Shown one piece after another: positions 26,571 to 35,643 of a DNA stretch of 35,691 nucleotides. A program made the position numbers and the translations under genes. The notes under the pieces are model-generated. The model was not told the DNA's origin. It made no database searches and was given only the letters and a program-made list of their open reading frames with translations. How positions within the stretch are numbered: position 1 is the stretch's first letter; every line of letters begins with the position of its first letter. This DNA is from an uncultured bacterium (GTDB lineage: Bacteria > CSSED10-310 > CALFER01). The stretch is taken from NCBI GenBank assembly GCA_937951895.1, contig CALFER010000028.1, positions 1 to 35,691 of the forward strand, written 5' to 3'.

Positions 26571-27632
26571 ATGAACTGGAAAACGAACGCATTAAAACTC
26601 ATGGCGCTGTTCGCCATCATCGCATTCTCACTGTCCCGGATGATTGTCGATCATCAGGTCGGCATGATGCTGTTCTACTCAGCCGTTCTGGTGATTCTCG
26701 TGTTCGCCTCCATGATGACCGGAGGCACCGCCAAACCGAACTCACCCGCCATGGACGAGATGGCCCGGCGGTCGTCGATCTGGTGGTGGATGATTGCCGT
26801 GTTCGCGCTCGCGATCTCGACCGACCGGATCGCCTCCTTCGTCCTTCTCGGCATTCTCTGCTTCCTGGCGCTTCGTGAGTTCAATCTGATCCTCCCCCTC
26901 GAAATGACTGCTCCGGATCGATCCCTGACGTTCCGGAACCGGATCCCGGTCTACTTCAGTTATGCCGTGATCCCGCTGGTCGTGCTGCTGGCGTACATCG
27001 AGTGGTATGCGTTCTTCATCATTCTGGTGCCGGTATATCTGTTCATTCTGGCCCCGATTCTGCTCGTTCTGCAGGACCGGACGGACGGGGTTCTCCAGAC
27101 GCTCGGCATCATCGTGCTCGGATTCACCTTCTTCATCTACAATCTCGGACATAGTCTCTTCCTGATCAACATCAGCCCGATGCTGCTCTTTTTCTGCCTC
27201 GTCCTGACGGAAGCCCGCGATATCATCTCGGTGGCACTCAACGGCGCATTCAACCGCTACATCGAACACAACCCGCAGCGCAAACGCTCATTCATCCTGA
27301 ATCTCCGGATCGCGCAACACGTGAATCCGGATGCGACCTATGCCGGCGCAGCCCTGACCTCGGTGATCACCGCCATTCTGGCCCTTCCGTTCGTTCCGGT
27401 GATGCCTGAAATCGGCTATTATCATCTGACGGTTCCCTCGGCGATGGCCTGCGGCCTGGTGATCGGTATCGCGGGACAACTCGGGGAGCTCGTTTTTGCG
27501 ATGATCCGGAAGGATGCGGCGAGCGGAATGGCGCGATCGACATCCGAAGTCGCCGGAATTCTGGATAAGATCGACAGTCTCATTTTTACGATTCCCGTCA
27601 CGTTTCACGTGATCTATCTGTGGTATTTTTAG
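26571..27632 (+). CDS. CdsA-like phosphatidate cytidylyltransferase
   Basis: 353 residues, a multi-pass membrane protein. The C-terminal GQLGELVFAMIRKDAASGMA and GILDKIDSLIF fit the CdsA signature, in which a Lys-Asp pair and a DxxDS-type end contribute to the active site; here the last part is DKIDS. CdsA makes CDP-diacylglycerol from phosphatidate and CTP for phospholipid synthesis in the inner membrane. ATG 26571 is preferred because GGGGAG precedes it closely and the hydrophobic N-terminus starts there; the frame extends upstream to 26460 without need. The loop with Arg-Ser-Thr in place of the common Pro-Gly-His-Gly makes it a divergent member. The kinase gene follows after 12 bases. Confidence 0.75.
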   Translation: MNWKTNALKLMALFAIIAFSLSRMIVDHQVGMMLFYSAVLVILVFASMMTGGTAKPNSPAMDEMARRSSIWWWMIAVFALAISTDRIASFVLLGILCFLALREFNLILPLEMTAPDRSLTFRNRIPVYFSYAVIPLVVLLAYIEWYAFFIILVPVYLFILAPILLVLQDRTDGVLQTLGIIVLGFTFFIYNLGHSLFLINISPMLLFFCLVLTEARDIISVALNGAFNRYIEHNPQRKRSFILNLRIAQHVNPDATYAGAALTSVITAILALPFVPVMPEIGYYHLTVPSAMACGLVIGIAGQLGELVFAMIRKDAASGMARSTSEVAGILDKIDSLIFTIPVTFHVIYLWYF

Positions 27633-27644
27633 GAGGGGTTTGAG

Positions 27645-29069
27645 ATGGCCGTCGAGAATAAAATCGCGCAGTTGAAGAAACGAACCGGAGCGATCGTGCC
27701 GTTTTCCGCGGAACCGATCACACACGCGATCCTCAGGGCCGCGGAAGCCATCGGCGGATTCGCCCAGGATATCATTCCCAATACGATTTACATGGCGTTC
27801 AGGGGCAAGAGCGATGCCGAGATCGCCGAACTTCTGACCGACGACGTGATCATGTGCCTGAACTCGAATCGCTCGTTGACCTCCCGCGAAACGCCTCCGA
27901 ATGTCGAGGCGGTGCAGGATATGGTCGTGCATGTTCTGCGCAGTCGCGGGTTCATCGCGACGGCGGACGTCTATGAAGTCTACCGATGGGGCCGTATCAA
28001 GGTGCGCGAAGGCGACATCCCGATGGAAAAGTTCGCCGGAAACGGGTATCCGGAAGCCAAATGGGCCGAAACATGGAAGTGGAACGAGGCACACAATTGC
28101 GAAACGATTCAGAAGCTCAACGCCTGGGTGCTCAGCGGTCGCTTCACGGAACTCGTGGATGCCTCGATCGCGCACTACGAATCGAATCTGGATGCGGTGG
28201 TCGAAGCCTTTCTGAAAAAAGGTCGCGTGCGTCTGCTGCTCGTTACCGGCCCATCGTCGAGCGGCAAAACGACGACGACGAACAAGATCGCCGAACGGCT
28301 GGGCAAGCATCACCTCAAACTGCGAGCGCTGAATCTCGACGACTACTTCTGGGGCCTCGCGGAGTATCCTCAGGACGCCTTCGGAGACTGGGATTTTGAA
28401 ACCCCCCAGGCGCTTCAGCTCGATCTGATCAACCAGCACCTCCAGGAACTGCTCGACGGAAAGACGATTCGGAAACCGATATACGACTTCAAGCATGGCC
28501 GGAGCATCCGTGAGGCGGAAAGCCTGAAGATCGAAGACGACGAGGTGCTGTTGCTCGACAGCCTGCACGGACTCTATCCGCCGATGACGTCTTCGATTCC
28601 CGAGAATCTGAAGTTCAAGTTGTTCATCGAAGCCCTGTGTGTGGTGAAACTCGGGGACGGGGCGGACGGGATTTACACGAAATCGACGGATTTGCGCATG
28701 CTACGGCGCATGTTGCGGGATCGGATCCATCGCAATCACGATCCCCGGATGACCCTGGGACACTGGCATTTTGTGCGCAAGGGGGAACTTCGGGACATGG
28801 TTCCGTATTCGCGAACCGTGGACATCGTGATCAACGGGGGGCTTGGTTTCGAACTGCCGGTATTGAAAGCGTGCATGGGTTCCGATTTTCCCGACCCGAG
28901 ACCGTTTCTCGATCAGGGACGTCTCGATGCGTATACCCGGGGTGAGCGTGTGAAGCGGCTGCTGGATTCGCTCGTGGCTCAACCGGATATCTCGACGAAG
29001 GTGATTCCGGAAGACTGTCATCTGCGCGAGTTCATCGGGGGCAGCCTGTACGATAAAAAGCCGAAATAA
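27645..29069 (+). CDS. ATP-cone/uridine kinase-like fusion protein
   Basis: 474 residues; ATG 27645 follows AGGAGGGG. Residues 8-118 look like an ATP-cone domain: KKRTGAIVPFSAEPITHAIL, then VEAVQDMVVHVL and ADVYEVYRWGR, the pattern that senses ATP or dATP in ribonucleotide reductases and NrdR. From 196 on there is a phosphoribulokinase/uridine kinase domain with Walker A GPSSSGKT (202-209), LNLDDYFW, a Walker B-like VLLLDSLHGL and DRIHRNHDPRMT. It probably phosphorylates a nucleoside or sugar phosphate in the cytoplasm, perhaps under nucleotide control. The combination is unusual but not necessarily new; related long uridine-kinase-like proteins exist in several phyla. It sits between a CdsA-like gene and a hydrolase gene. 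Confidence 0.78.
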   Translation: MAVENKIAQLKKRTGAIVPFSAEPITHAILRAAEAIGGFAQDIIPNTIYMAFRGKSDAEIAELLTDDVIMCLNSNRSLTSRETPPNVEAVQDMVVHVLRSRGFIATADVYEVYRWGRIKVREGDIPMEKFAGNGYPEAKWAETWKWNEAHNCETIQKLNAWVLSGRFTELVDASIAHYESNLDAVVEAFLKKGRVRLLLVTGPSSSGKTTTTNKIAERLGKHHLKLRALNLDDYFWGLAEYPQDAFGDWDFETPQALQLDLINQHLQELLDGKTIRKPIYDFKHGRSIREAESLKIEDDEVLLLDSLHGLYPPMTSSIPENLKFKLFIEALCVVKLGDGADGIYTKSTDLRMLRRMLRDRIHRNHDPRMTLGHWHFVRKGELRDMVPYSRTVDIVINGGLGFELPVLKACMGSDFPDPRPFLDQGRLDAYTRGERVKRLLDSLVAQPDISTKVIPEDCHLREFIGGSLYDKKPK

Positions 29070-29075
29070 ACGGAT

Positions 29076-29900
29076 ATGCATGACGTACGGCGCATCGGCA
29101 TGTCGGTTCTGATCATTCTGGTGTCCGCATGGATCGGCATTTCCGTTCTGATGTATCTGTTCCAGGAGCGATACATCTTCTATCCGGTTGCTGAACTCGA
29201 TGTGACGCCTGCGGCGGCGGGGATTCCGTTCGACGACGTATGGATCGACACGGAAGACGGCGTTGCATTGCACGGTTGGTGGATTCCCGCGGACAATCCA
29301 CGGTGGAACATGGTGTTCTGCCACGGCAATGCGGGGAATATCTCGCACAGGATTGACTCGCTGATCGTCTTCCGGAAACTGGGGATCAGCGTATTGATCT
29401 TCGATTATCGGGGTTACGGAAAGAGCGGTGGATCGATATCCGAGGAGGGGTTGTATCGTGATGCCGGGGCAGTGTATCGGCATCTGACGGAGCGACTGAA
29501 GTGTTCCCCCGAGTCGATCCTGATTTTCGGACGATCTCTGGGTTCTGCCGTCGCGGTGGAACTCGCATCGCATGTTCCGTGCCGTGCGCTGATCATCGAA
29601 TCGCCGTTCACGTCGATGATTGATCTCGGATCGACATTCTACCCGTATCTTCCGGTCCGGTTACTGGGACGGTATCGATTCGACACATTGAAGAGGATCG
29701 GGGTGATCCGTGTTCCGACGCTGGTACTGCATGCGACGGCGGATGAGATCGTCCCGTTTGAGATGGGGAGGCGGGTCTACGAGGCATCGGGGTCGGAGTT
29801 GAAGCGCTTCGTTACGTTGTCCGGCGGTCACAACGATGGGTTTCTGGTGACGGGCAAGGCCTATCGTGATGCCTGGACCGATTTTTTGAAAACCCTATAG
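29076..29900 (+). CDS. Membrane-anchored alpha/beta hydrolase (ABHD13/17, BEM46-like)
   Basis: 274 residues. One N-terminal helix (about 8-29) anchors the enzyme. The oxyanion region is HGNAGN (83-88). The catalytic triad is visible as S154 in GRSLGS, D223 in TADEIVP and H252 in GGHNDGF. This subfamily contains membrane-linked serine hydrolases of uncertain substrate. The start lies six bases after the kinase stop, so it is the third gene of the operon. The TAG stop (29898-29900) belongs to the first bases of a dispersed repeat (29897-29961), so the C-terminus may have been trimmed or extended by that insertion. Confidence 0.87.
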   Translation: MHDVRRIGMSVLIILVSAWIGISVLMYLFQERYIFYPVAELDVTPAAAGIPFDDVWIDTEDGVALHGWWIPADNPRWNMVFCHGNAGNISHRIDSLIVFRKLGISVLIFDYRGYGKSGGSISEEGLYRDAGAVYRHLTERLKCSPESILIFGRSLGSAVAVELASHVPCRALIIESPFTSMIDLGSTFYPYLPVRLLGRYRFDTLKRIGVIRVPTLVLHATADEIVPFEMGRRVYEASGSELKRFVTLSGGHNDGFLVTGKAYRDAWTDFLKTL

Positions 29901-29961
29901 CGGCAGGCCTCCGTGCCTGCCGGCAAGGAAGCGGGTCTGTACTCTAGTACGGCCTCCGTGC
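29897..29961 (+). repeat. Palindromic dispersed repeat, copy 2
   Basis: Matches 181-245. The stem CGGCAGGC (29901-29908) / GCCTGCCG (29915-29922) differs from copy 1 by a paired change. The shared ATAG at its left edge supplies the stop of the hydrolase gene. The rest of the gap to 30173 holds two further palindromic elements and no gene. Confidence 0.8.
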
Positions 29962-30003
29962 GTGCAACAGGGCGTGCACACTCCGAGTTGGTGTCAACTC
30001 ATA

Positions 30004-30095
30004 CCGTTCGGGCTGAGCGGGGGGACCGAACCGGGATCGAAGAGCTTGAACGTATCGGAGCGTTGTGAGGACCGACCAGTCGAAGCCCGAGACGG
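30004..30095. repeat. Imperfect inverted repeat with separated arms
   Basis: CCGTTCGGGCTGAGC (30004-30018) and AGTCGAAGCCCGAGACGG (30078-30095) are the two halves of a palindromic element of the kind often seen in bacterial intergenic DNA, here separated by about 60 bases. No reading frame is present. Whether the middle is an insertion or the normal spacer cannot be told from one copy. Confidence 0.45.
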
Positions 30096-30102
30096 TTAAT
30101 AA

Positions 30103-30138
30103 CCCGTTCTGTCCTTCGACAGGCTCAGGACGAACGGG
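30103..30138. repeat. 36-base palindromic (REP-like) element
   Basis: CCCGTTC (30103-30109) and GTCCT (30111-30115) pair with AGGAC (30127-30131) and GAACGGG (30132-30138) around TTCGACAGGCTC. The sequence belongs to a widespread type that reads RPEPVEG when translated. It lies downstream of the hydrolase and of the convergent C3 gene, where it could end transcription or act as an mRNA 3' barrier. Confidence 0.7.
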
Positions 30139-30173
30139 AAAGGTGGGAGACAGGTACGGGAACATTGGCGACC

Positions 30174-33100
30174 TCAATACCCAAATTCCACCCCCGCAAT
30201 CCCCGTCACAAGGTCTCCATTTCCGGGATCCACACACCCACCCCAGAACCATAGATTCGATGCGTGTCCGACATTGCCCGACGGCCAGGTGAACTGTAGA
30301 ATTATGACGGTGGTTATGCCGGGGGGCAGAACACTCTGGATGCCCTGAAGATCCTGCGTCCATTCGGGCCAAAAGTAGTAATTCCCATACACATCCAGAA
30401 CGATGATCTCGAAGACGGATCGTGGTGATCCCGAATTGACTGCCCGGCGTGATAGAGCAAAGGGGTCCTCCGGGTCGAAGGAGTCATCATTCAGGAGCAG
30501 AGCATAGGATATGGGTCCCGGTGTCGGGGTAACAGACGGCGGCACATCGGGAGTGGGCGTTGGACTGTGAACCGGAGTCGGTGACGCCGTTGATGCGGGG
30601 GTGGGCGTATACGGCGGCCACGTCGGTATCCGGGGAAGCGGGGTCCTCGCGAGCGGCCCACCCCACGGGCCAATATCGCAGCGTGTACCGTCCGGATCGT
30701 TATATGCGGGTTCCGGATTGCCCGCATCAATCAACGGCGAATCATACGCATATCCATCAGAAACACGACGAAGTTCGAAATCAGGAAAGAAATAAACATC
30801 TCCGACTTCCGCGGATTCAGACGGATCTTCCAGAAAGTACAGGGTCGTTTCGTCGTTGTCCTCGCAACGGATAATCCGGTCGGACCGGAGAATCGCGGGA
30901 TTGACGGGTAGACCCCGGTAGTCTCCGGGTATCCAGCTAGCGGTGTCGTCGATCAGATAGCCCGGACCGATTTCGGTGATCATCCCGGATCCCCGAATGC
31001 CGGGTTCGACATCGAGATTGGTCGGGAGCGTGCAGCCCGGCAGATCGCTGTAAGACGCGCGTTCGCAATCGATCGAATCGATCATGTTATAATACGATAT
31101 CCCATGCCGACCCCATGCCGCGCTGTTCCAGTTCGCATCGATGTTGACCGCCATCGCCAGGCAATGATCCATCGAGAACACTCCAGACATGAATGTTGTA
31201 TACATCACTGCTTCTTCAAAGTGGCGTTTGAGATAAAACCCGATATTGTTAAAATACAGCACTTGACTTTCCGTGTTCCAGTAAGACGGGAAAAGGTACT
31301 GAGATCGATCACAGTACATGATGTTGCTGGTGACGGAGAATGGAGCGGGCTGCTCGACGATCGCCAGATCGGTGTTTTTAAATACGTTGCGAGAAATTCG
31401 ACTCCGGAGGTCTGGTTTCCAAGTATAGAACATGCCTCCTTTTACATAGTTATCCACAAACGTGTAGTAACCGGAACACGAATTCTGCATCTGCTCGATC
31501 TCATTGTTGCGGGCATCGAGCGGAGCGTCCGGGTCGATCGCTCCAAACCAGAACTGACCGAATCCGGTATGATTCTCATGAACAAATCCCGAAGATACAT
31601 ACAATTTCGAGACGTTGTTTCCGGAGACCCTGTTCGCATTACTGAAACTCGCCTCGAATAGTGATCCGATGAATGTATTGTTTTCGACTGCAGCTGAACT
31701 GCCAAAGTAAACACCTGTGCAGAAATCGTATGCATTGGATGCATCGATATCTCGCTCTTGATACGTACTCCTTACCTCTGTATTGGCTCCTCGCGCTTCA
31801 AACAGCCTGAACCCCTCCGTATTATCGGAACGTAAAGCCAGATCGGACAGCGACATGCGAACGCCGCCTACCAGTAGAATGACGGGTTGGTTGTCGTTAT
31901 CCAGAACGGTGTTCTCGCTCCCCGATCCCTGCAGGGATTCATAGTCCTGGAAATAGACCGGATAGACTTCACCATTGGAGGATGGCGAGTAAACACCGGG
32001 ATGTGCGCGGATCGTGACCGGCATCCAACGGCTTCCCTCGACCTGCCGGACCGCGCGCCCGATCGTTCGGTAGGGATGTTCCGGAGATCCGCTTCCGGTC
32101 AGGTCACTCCCATTCGAGGAATCCACAATGACCGTGTCTGCGTGAAGATTGATCGGAATATCCATCGATCCTGCTGCTCCGGTTGAGGTCCAGTCCATCC
32201 GAATCACAGCCGGAAAACACCAACCCGTCCGGATCGGAACGCTCCATGAAGTCCCATTACCGACCGGCCAGCCGACATCTCCGGTCAGAAGATCGGGATA
32301 CGCAATGGATTGTGTCTGGAGCAGCATATCCGAACCGTTCAGGACGCACTGTGCCGTCAGATCCATCGCGTCTTCGCCGCCGTTCGCCAGTTTGATTCGA
32401 ATGAATCCGGATTCATTCAGTTCGGGAATTCCGTTAAAGTTTCCCGAGGTTTCGGACAGTTCGACCGAATCGATGTAGAGTTGCGGAGTAAAGGGGTATT
32501 CGTAACATCCCATATCGATTCGAGATCCTCCACCGGGAGGCACCGGATCGGCAGGATCCCCAGCGTCGATACATGGAGAGCCCTCTCGAAGACGGAAATC
32601 GCGATTGGCGGAATCTATAAACATCGGGTCATCCACCATGTTGCCGATCCCTTCGAAACTCTCCTGCAAACATGAGTAACTAACATTACATACTCCCGCG
32701 CGAAGGTCAATTTGACCCATATTGTTAGAAAAGATGCAATTCTTTAATTCCACATTGCTTTCTTCACCCCAGATGGTAATTGCTGGATGATTGTTCGTGA
32801 AAATGACATTTTGAATGACTGTTGTTGAGCTTGTTATACCTGAACCTCCACTCGACCCATTTAACACAATGCATCGATCTATTACAACGTTTTCTGATTC
32901 TCCAAATCCAAACCGACACGTACAGTTGCTGAGAACGATATGTTGGACTCTAAATCCTCCAAATAAAACAATGCTGACGAGATTAACGTTTATTCCCAAT
33001 ATTGACTCATAGCTATTTAAAGTCACATTTTTTGCATCATTGCTCCCGCCGGGCCCGTAATGTCCTGGTGCGAGACGAATGGTATGCGGGTTTTCTGCGG

Positions 33101-33317
33101 TACCTGTGATCGAATCGATCGCAAACTGGAGTTTTCGCCAGGGGTTGGCTTGGCTGCCGTCGCCGGTTTCATCGCTGCCGTTGACCGCATCGACGTAGTA
33201 ATCAGAGGCATAAGACGGTATCGTGAGGAGCACCCAGAAGGAAGCGATACAAGTCAATAACTTATATACCCCCCTTTGTAAAAGGGGGGTCAGGGGGGAT
33301 TTCAACCGATCCTGCAT
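30174..33317 (-). CDS. C3: large secreted beta-helix protein with Thr-Pro linker
   Basis: 1047 residues with the layout of C1 and C2. Signal peptide with likely cleavage after SYA (about 37), SDYYVDAVNGSD, a first helix with coils that differ from C1 and C2, the FNGIPELNESGF middle section, a second VDSSNGSD unit, a shorter Thr-Pro linker and the C-terminal domain (FWPEWTQDLQ, QFTWPSGNVGHA, ending EFGY). AGGAGGT precedes ATG 33317 at the same distance as in the paralogues. Residues 5-21 come from a palindromic repeat inserted in frame. C3 is more distant from C1 and C2 than they are from each other. It is divergent from A3. Function unknown; expected outside the cytoplasm. Confidence 0.86.
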   Translation of the reverse strand: MQDRLKSPLTPLLQRGVYKLLTCIASFWVLLTIPSYASDYYVDAVNGSDETGDGSQANPWRKLQFAIDSITGTAENPHTIRLAPGHYGPGGSNDAKNVTLNSYESILGINVNLVSIVLFGGFRVQHIVLSNCTCRFGFGESENVVIDRCIVLNGSSGGSGITSSTTVIQNVIFTNNHPAITIWGEESNVELKNCIFSNNMGQIDLRAGVCNVSYSCLQESFEGIGNMVDDPMFIDSANRDFRLREGSPCIDAGDPADPVPPGGGSRIDMGCYEYPFTPQLYIDSVELSETSGNFNGIPELNESGFIRIKLANGGEDAMDLTAQCVLNGSDMLLQTQSIAYPDLLTGDVGWPVGNGTSWSVPIRTGWCFPAVIRMDWTSTGAAGSMDIPINLHADTVIVDSSNGSDLTGSGSPEHPYRTIGRAVRQVEGSRWMPVTIRAHPGVYSPSSNGEVYPVYFQDYESLQGSGSENTVLDNDNQPVILLVGGVRMSLSDLALRSDNTEGFRLFEARGANTEVRSTYQERDIDASNAYDFCTGVYFGSSAAVENNTFIGSLFEASFSNANRVSGNNVSKLYVSSGFVHENHTGFGQFWFGAIDPDAPLDARNNEIEQMQNSCSGYYTFVDNYVKGGMFYTWKPDLRSRISRNVFKNTDLAIVEQPAPFSVTSNIMYCDRSQYLFPSYWNTESQVLYFNNIGFYLKRHFEEAVMYTTFMSGVFSMDHCLAMAVNIDANWNSAAWGRHGISYYNMIDSIDCERASYSDLPGCTLPTNLDVEPGIRGSGMITEIGPGYLIDDTASWIPGDYRGLPVNPAILRSDRIIRCEDNDETTLYFLEDPSESAEVGDVYFFPDFELRRVSDGYAYDSPLIDAGNPEPAYNDPDGTRCDIGPWGGPLARTPLPRIPTWPPYTPTPASTASPTPVHSPTPTPDVPPSVTPTPGPISYALLLNDDSFDPEDPFALSRRAVNSGSPRSVFEIIVLDVYGNYYFWPEWTQDLQGIQSVLPPGITTVIILQFTWPSGNVGHASNLWFWGGCVDPGNGDLVTGIAGVEFGY
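33254..33302. repeat. Single-arm C-rich palindromic repeat inside the C3 reading frame
   Basis: TCAATAACTTA (33254-33264) and then an arm from 33269 that ends GGTCAGGGGGGATTT at 33302, nearly the same as the right arm of the element in C1 (5780-5817). The left arm is missing. It codes for LKSPLTPLLQRG on the minus strand, directly after the start of C3. Confidence 0.82.
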
Positions 33318-33339
33318 GCTGTCTCAACCTCCTATTCTC

Positions 33340-33368
33340 AGTTTATTCCAATCCGTGCGGCAATGCAA
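33340..33368 (-). promoter_or_regulatory. Predicted C3 promoter
   Basis: Minus strand: TTGCAT (33368-33363), 17 bases, TAAACT (33345-33340). It is aligned with the C1 and C2 promoters and the distance to the start codon is the same. Confidence 0.5.
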
Positions 33369-33387
33369 TTTATATTTTATCTCGATA

Positions 33388-33410
33388 TTGACTTTTTTAT
33401 TGAGGATAAT
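33388..33410 (+). promoter_or_regulatory. A3 promoter with shortened T tract
   Basis: TTGACT (33388-33393) and GATAAT (33405-33410) are both present, but only 11 bases separate them, because the T run (33393-33398) has 6 residues instead of 13. Canonical sigma-70 promoters need about 16-18, so this copy is predicted to be weak or off. No alternative -35 box at a suitable distance was found. Confidence 0.5.
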
Positions 33411-33424
33411 TGGTTCATAACACC

Positions 33425-33449
33425 GCCGCTTTCAGCAAAAACCAGCGGC
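33425..33449 (+). promoter_or_regulatory. Conserved leader hairpin before A3
   Basis: GCCGCT (33425-33430) pairs with AGCGGC (33444-33449) around a loop unlike those of A1 and A2. Here CATTTG follows in place of a T run, so it would not act as a terminator. The ribosome binding site AAAGGAG comes next. Confidence 0.4.
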
Positions 33450-33471
33450 CATTTGCAAAGGAGATCCGGTT

Positions 33472-35643
33472 ATGATAGAAAAAATCATGATGTTCTCAAT
33501 TGGACTCCTCTTCATTCTTCCCGGTACATCCGCGGAGGAATATCTGTGGCAGTCCAAACCCTACGGAACGGATCGGCCGATCCCCCGCGCCTTCTTTGCG
33601 TCCGCGCATGATTACCACCACGATACGGAGAACAACAAACTTTATGTGCACGGTGGCATCGGGCCGGCCGGCTCGACAATGGATCCGGACGGTGCGCTCT
33701 GGTATACCACGCTGCACAACGACGGAGACTGGGAAAAGTTAGTACCGGTCGGCATGTTTGAAATTCCCCCTGCACGCAGTTACATGGATGCCGTGATCGT
33801 GCCTCAGAATCTCACCGAACTGAATTCCGACAAGATCAAGCGTTTCATCCATTTCATCACCTTTGGTGGGCTCGATGCATCTGATACACCCTCAAATGAC
33901 ATCTGGATCTGCACGAAAGTGTTCACCAATGCATCGAGATTCGGCGGCGAATTTCACTGGCGCTGGCTCGAAGCATCACAATCCGGAGATGTTCCCTGTG
34001 CCCGGTCTCAGCATCGCATGGTTTACATTCCGCCAACGGAGACCGATCCCGGTTTACGGATCTTTCTTGTCGGTGGCGTTGACGCCAACGGAGACCCACT
34101 TGAAGACGCCTATATCGGCACCCTGACCTGGACGCTGACCGCGTCGCAGGGGAATCCATGGAGCTATTCCCTGACAGCGTCCTGCGTATGGGAGGATATC
34201 GATCTCGATACCGCATCCATAGCCAATGTTGGCCTGTACGGTCACACTGCCGTATTTGATCCGTATTATGACGATCAAAACCAGCCCGGAGCTCACCCGC
34301 GAGTCATTCTGTATGGTGGTTATGATGAATCGGACGATCTGACCGATGTGATGGTGTCATACGATCTGGTCGATGAGGAATGGGTGGAAATCCCACCTGA
34401 AAACAAAGCTCCGGAGCCGCATGCATACCACGTATGCATCCTGGATCCGAGAGAGGACTGCCTGATCGTTCAAGGAGGCAGGGACGAACGGGGCGGGGTC
34501 GATGACGACATGTATTTCTTCGACCTGACCACATTGGAATGGTCAACCTATATCGGGACCGGCAGTCCGAGACGATACGGTCACGCTGCCTGTTATTACT
34601 GGTTCACTGTCTTCGGTGGACTTGAGGAAGACAGCAGTTACAATGAGCATCTCATGGACGATATTCTCGAGTTCAAACCGAAGGAGTCTTACAAGGAATG
34701 GACGATCGAACCGGAGGGCGTTTATGGATTGAACAATCCAGCGTCCGTGCTGGATACCCAGAGAATCAAGAACGGCGATTGGGTCGAGATCCATTCCGGT
34801 GGAGACGATCATTTCTACGAATGCAAATTTACCGTTCCGTATTTCATAGGTCATGTAACCGTCGAGGGTGTGTCACATGATGGATACAAGCCGGCAATCT
34901 TCTGGCCGTATTCACCGGTTGGAATGAATGCGCCTCTGAGCCTGTTTCTGGAAGACGACATGTCGCTGAGCGAATCGCTCTCGGACTACTTCCGATTCGG
35001 GAACAGTTCCTATGTGATCCGGGACGGAGCCGGGATCACACTGCGTAATCTGAGGATCGGCCATTACAATGACGAGCCGGGGGATCCGATCCCGGAGGAA
35101 GTCCTGAGCGATCTGGAAGCAGTGGAGACGTCGAACGATTTGTTGCTTCGGGATCCCGGTATCGTCATGAATGCACCGACGCAGGTCGAGGAGTGTGTAT
35201 TTGAAGGAAACGTGGATGGAATCACGATGATCTGCGTGTCGTCCATCCCCGGATTTCAGGACGCATCGGTCACGAATTGTGTCTTTGAGAACAACTATAT
35301 CGGGGCGGTAGTTCTGGAGACATCCCACGAATTTGAATACAATATCGTGAAAAAGAACTATCTGACGGGTGTCATGCTGGAGAAAGGTGCGCATGGACGG
35401 ATCCTCGACAATGTGTTCGAGGGGAACGGGAAAGAAGCGGATGTGGCTGATACCAACTGGCGCAGTGACATCCTGAGCAGTTTCGATGTCACAGTGAATG
35501 TTCCGCACATCCAGGCCCCGCTGATCTACAACAACACCTTCGTGGCGACCGGAGATTCCTATCGTTCCATTGCGGTCACATCCCATACCCAGGGTGCACA
35601 GTATATGAATTGCCCTGTCTTTTTGAATAACATTATCTCCTGA
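33472..35643 (+). CDS. A3: Kelch propeller plus beta-helix protein, 3'-truncated
   Basis: 723 residues; ATG 33472 follows AAAGGAGA. Signal peptide 1-21 (cleavage after TSA), then six Kelch-type strands (LYVHGGIG, ITFGGLDA, IFLVGGVD, VILYGGYD, LIVQGGRD, TVFGGLEE) forming a propeller to about residue 405. The join that is broken by TAG in A1 is intact here (YKEWTIEPE). A beta-helix follows (VIRDGAGITLRNLRIGHYND, TNCVFENNYIGAVVLE). Homology to A1 stops at VFLNNII (about 35637); the next codons are Ser and TGA, and about 170 residues of helix and the C-terminal domain are missing. Truncation by rearrangement or insertion is likely. No B gene is visible within the window. Confidence 0.82.
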   Translation: MIEKIMMFSIGLLFILPGTSAEEYLWQSKPYGTDRPIPRAFFASAHDYHHDTENNKLYVHGGIGPAGSTMDPDGALWYTTLHNDGDWEKLVPVGMFEIPPARSYMDAVIVPQNLTELNSDKIKRFIHFITFGGLDASDTPSNDIWICTKVFTNASRFGGEFHWRWLEASQSGDVPCARSQHRMVYIPPTETDPGLRIFLVGGVDANGDPLEDAYIGTLTWTLTASQGNPWSYSLTASCVWEDIDLDTASIANVGLYGHTAVFDPYYDDQNQPGAHPRVILYGGYDESDDLTDVMVSYDLVDEEWVEIPPENKAPEPHAYHVCILDPREDCLIVQGGRDERGGVDDDMYFFDLTTLEWSTYIGTGSPRRYGHAACYYWFTVFGGLEEDSSYNEHLMDDILEFKPKESYKEWTIEPEGVYGLNNPASVLDTQRIKNGDWVEIHSGGDDHFYECKFTVPYFIGHVTVEGVSHDGYKPAIFWPYSPVGMNAPLSLFLEDDMSLSESLSDYFRFGNSSYVIRDGAGITLRNLRIGHYNDEPGDPIPEEVLSDLEAVETSNDLLLRDPGIVMNAPTQVEECVFEGNVDGITMICVSSIPGFQDASVTNCVFENNYIGAVVLETSHEFEYNIVKKNYLTGVMLEKGAHGRILDNVFEGNGKEADVADTNWRSDILSSFDVTVNVPHIQAPLIYNNTFVATGDSYRSIAVTSHTQGAQYMNCPVFLNNIIS

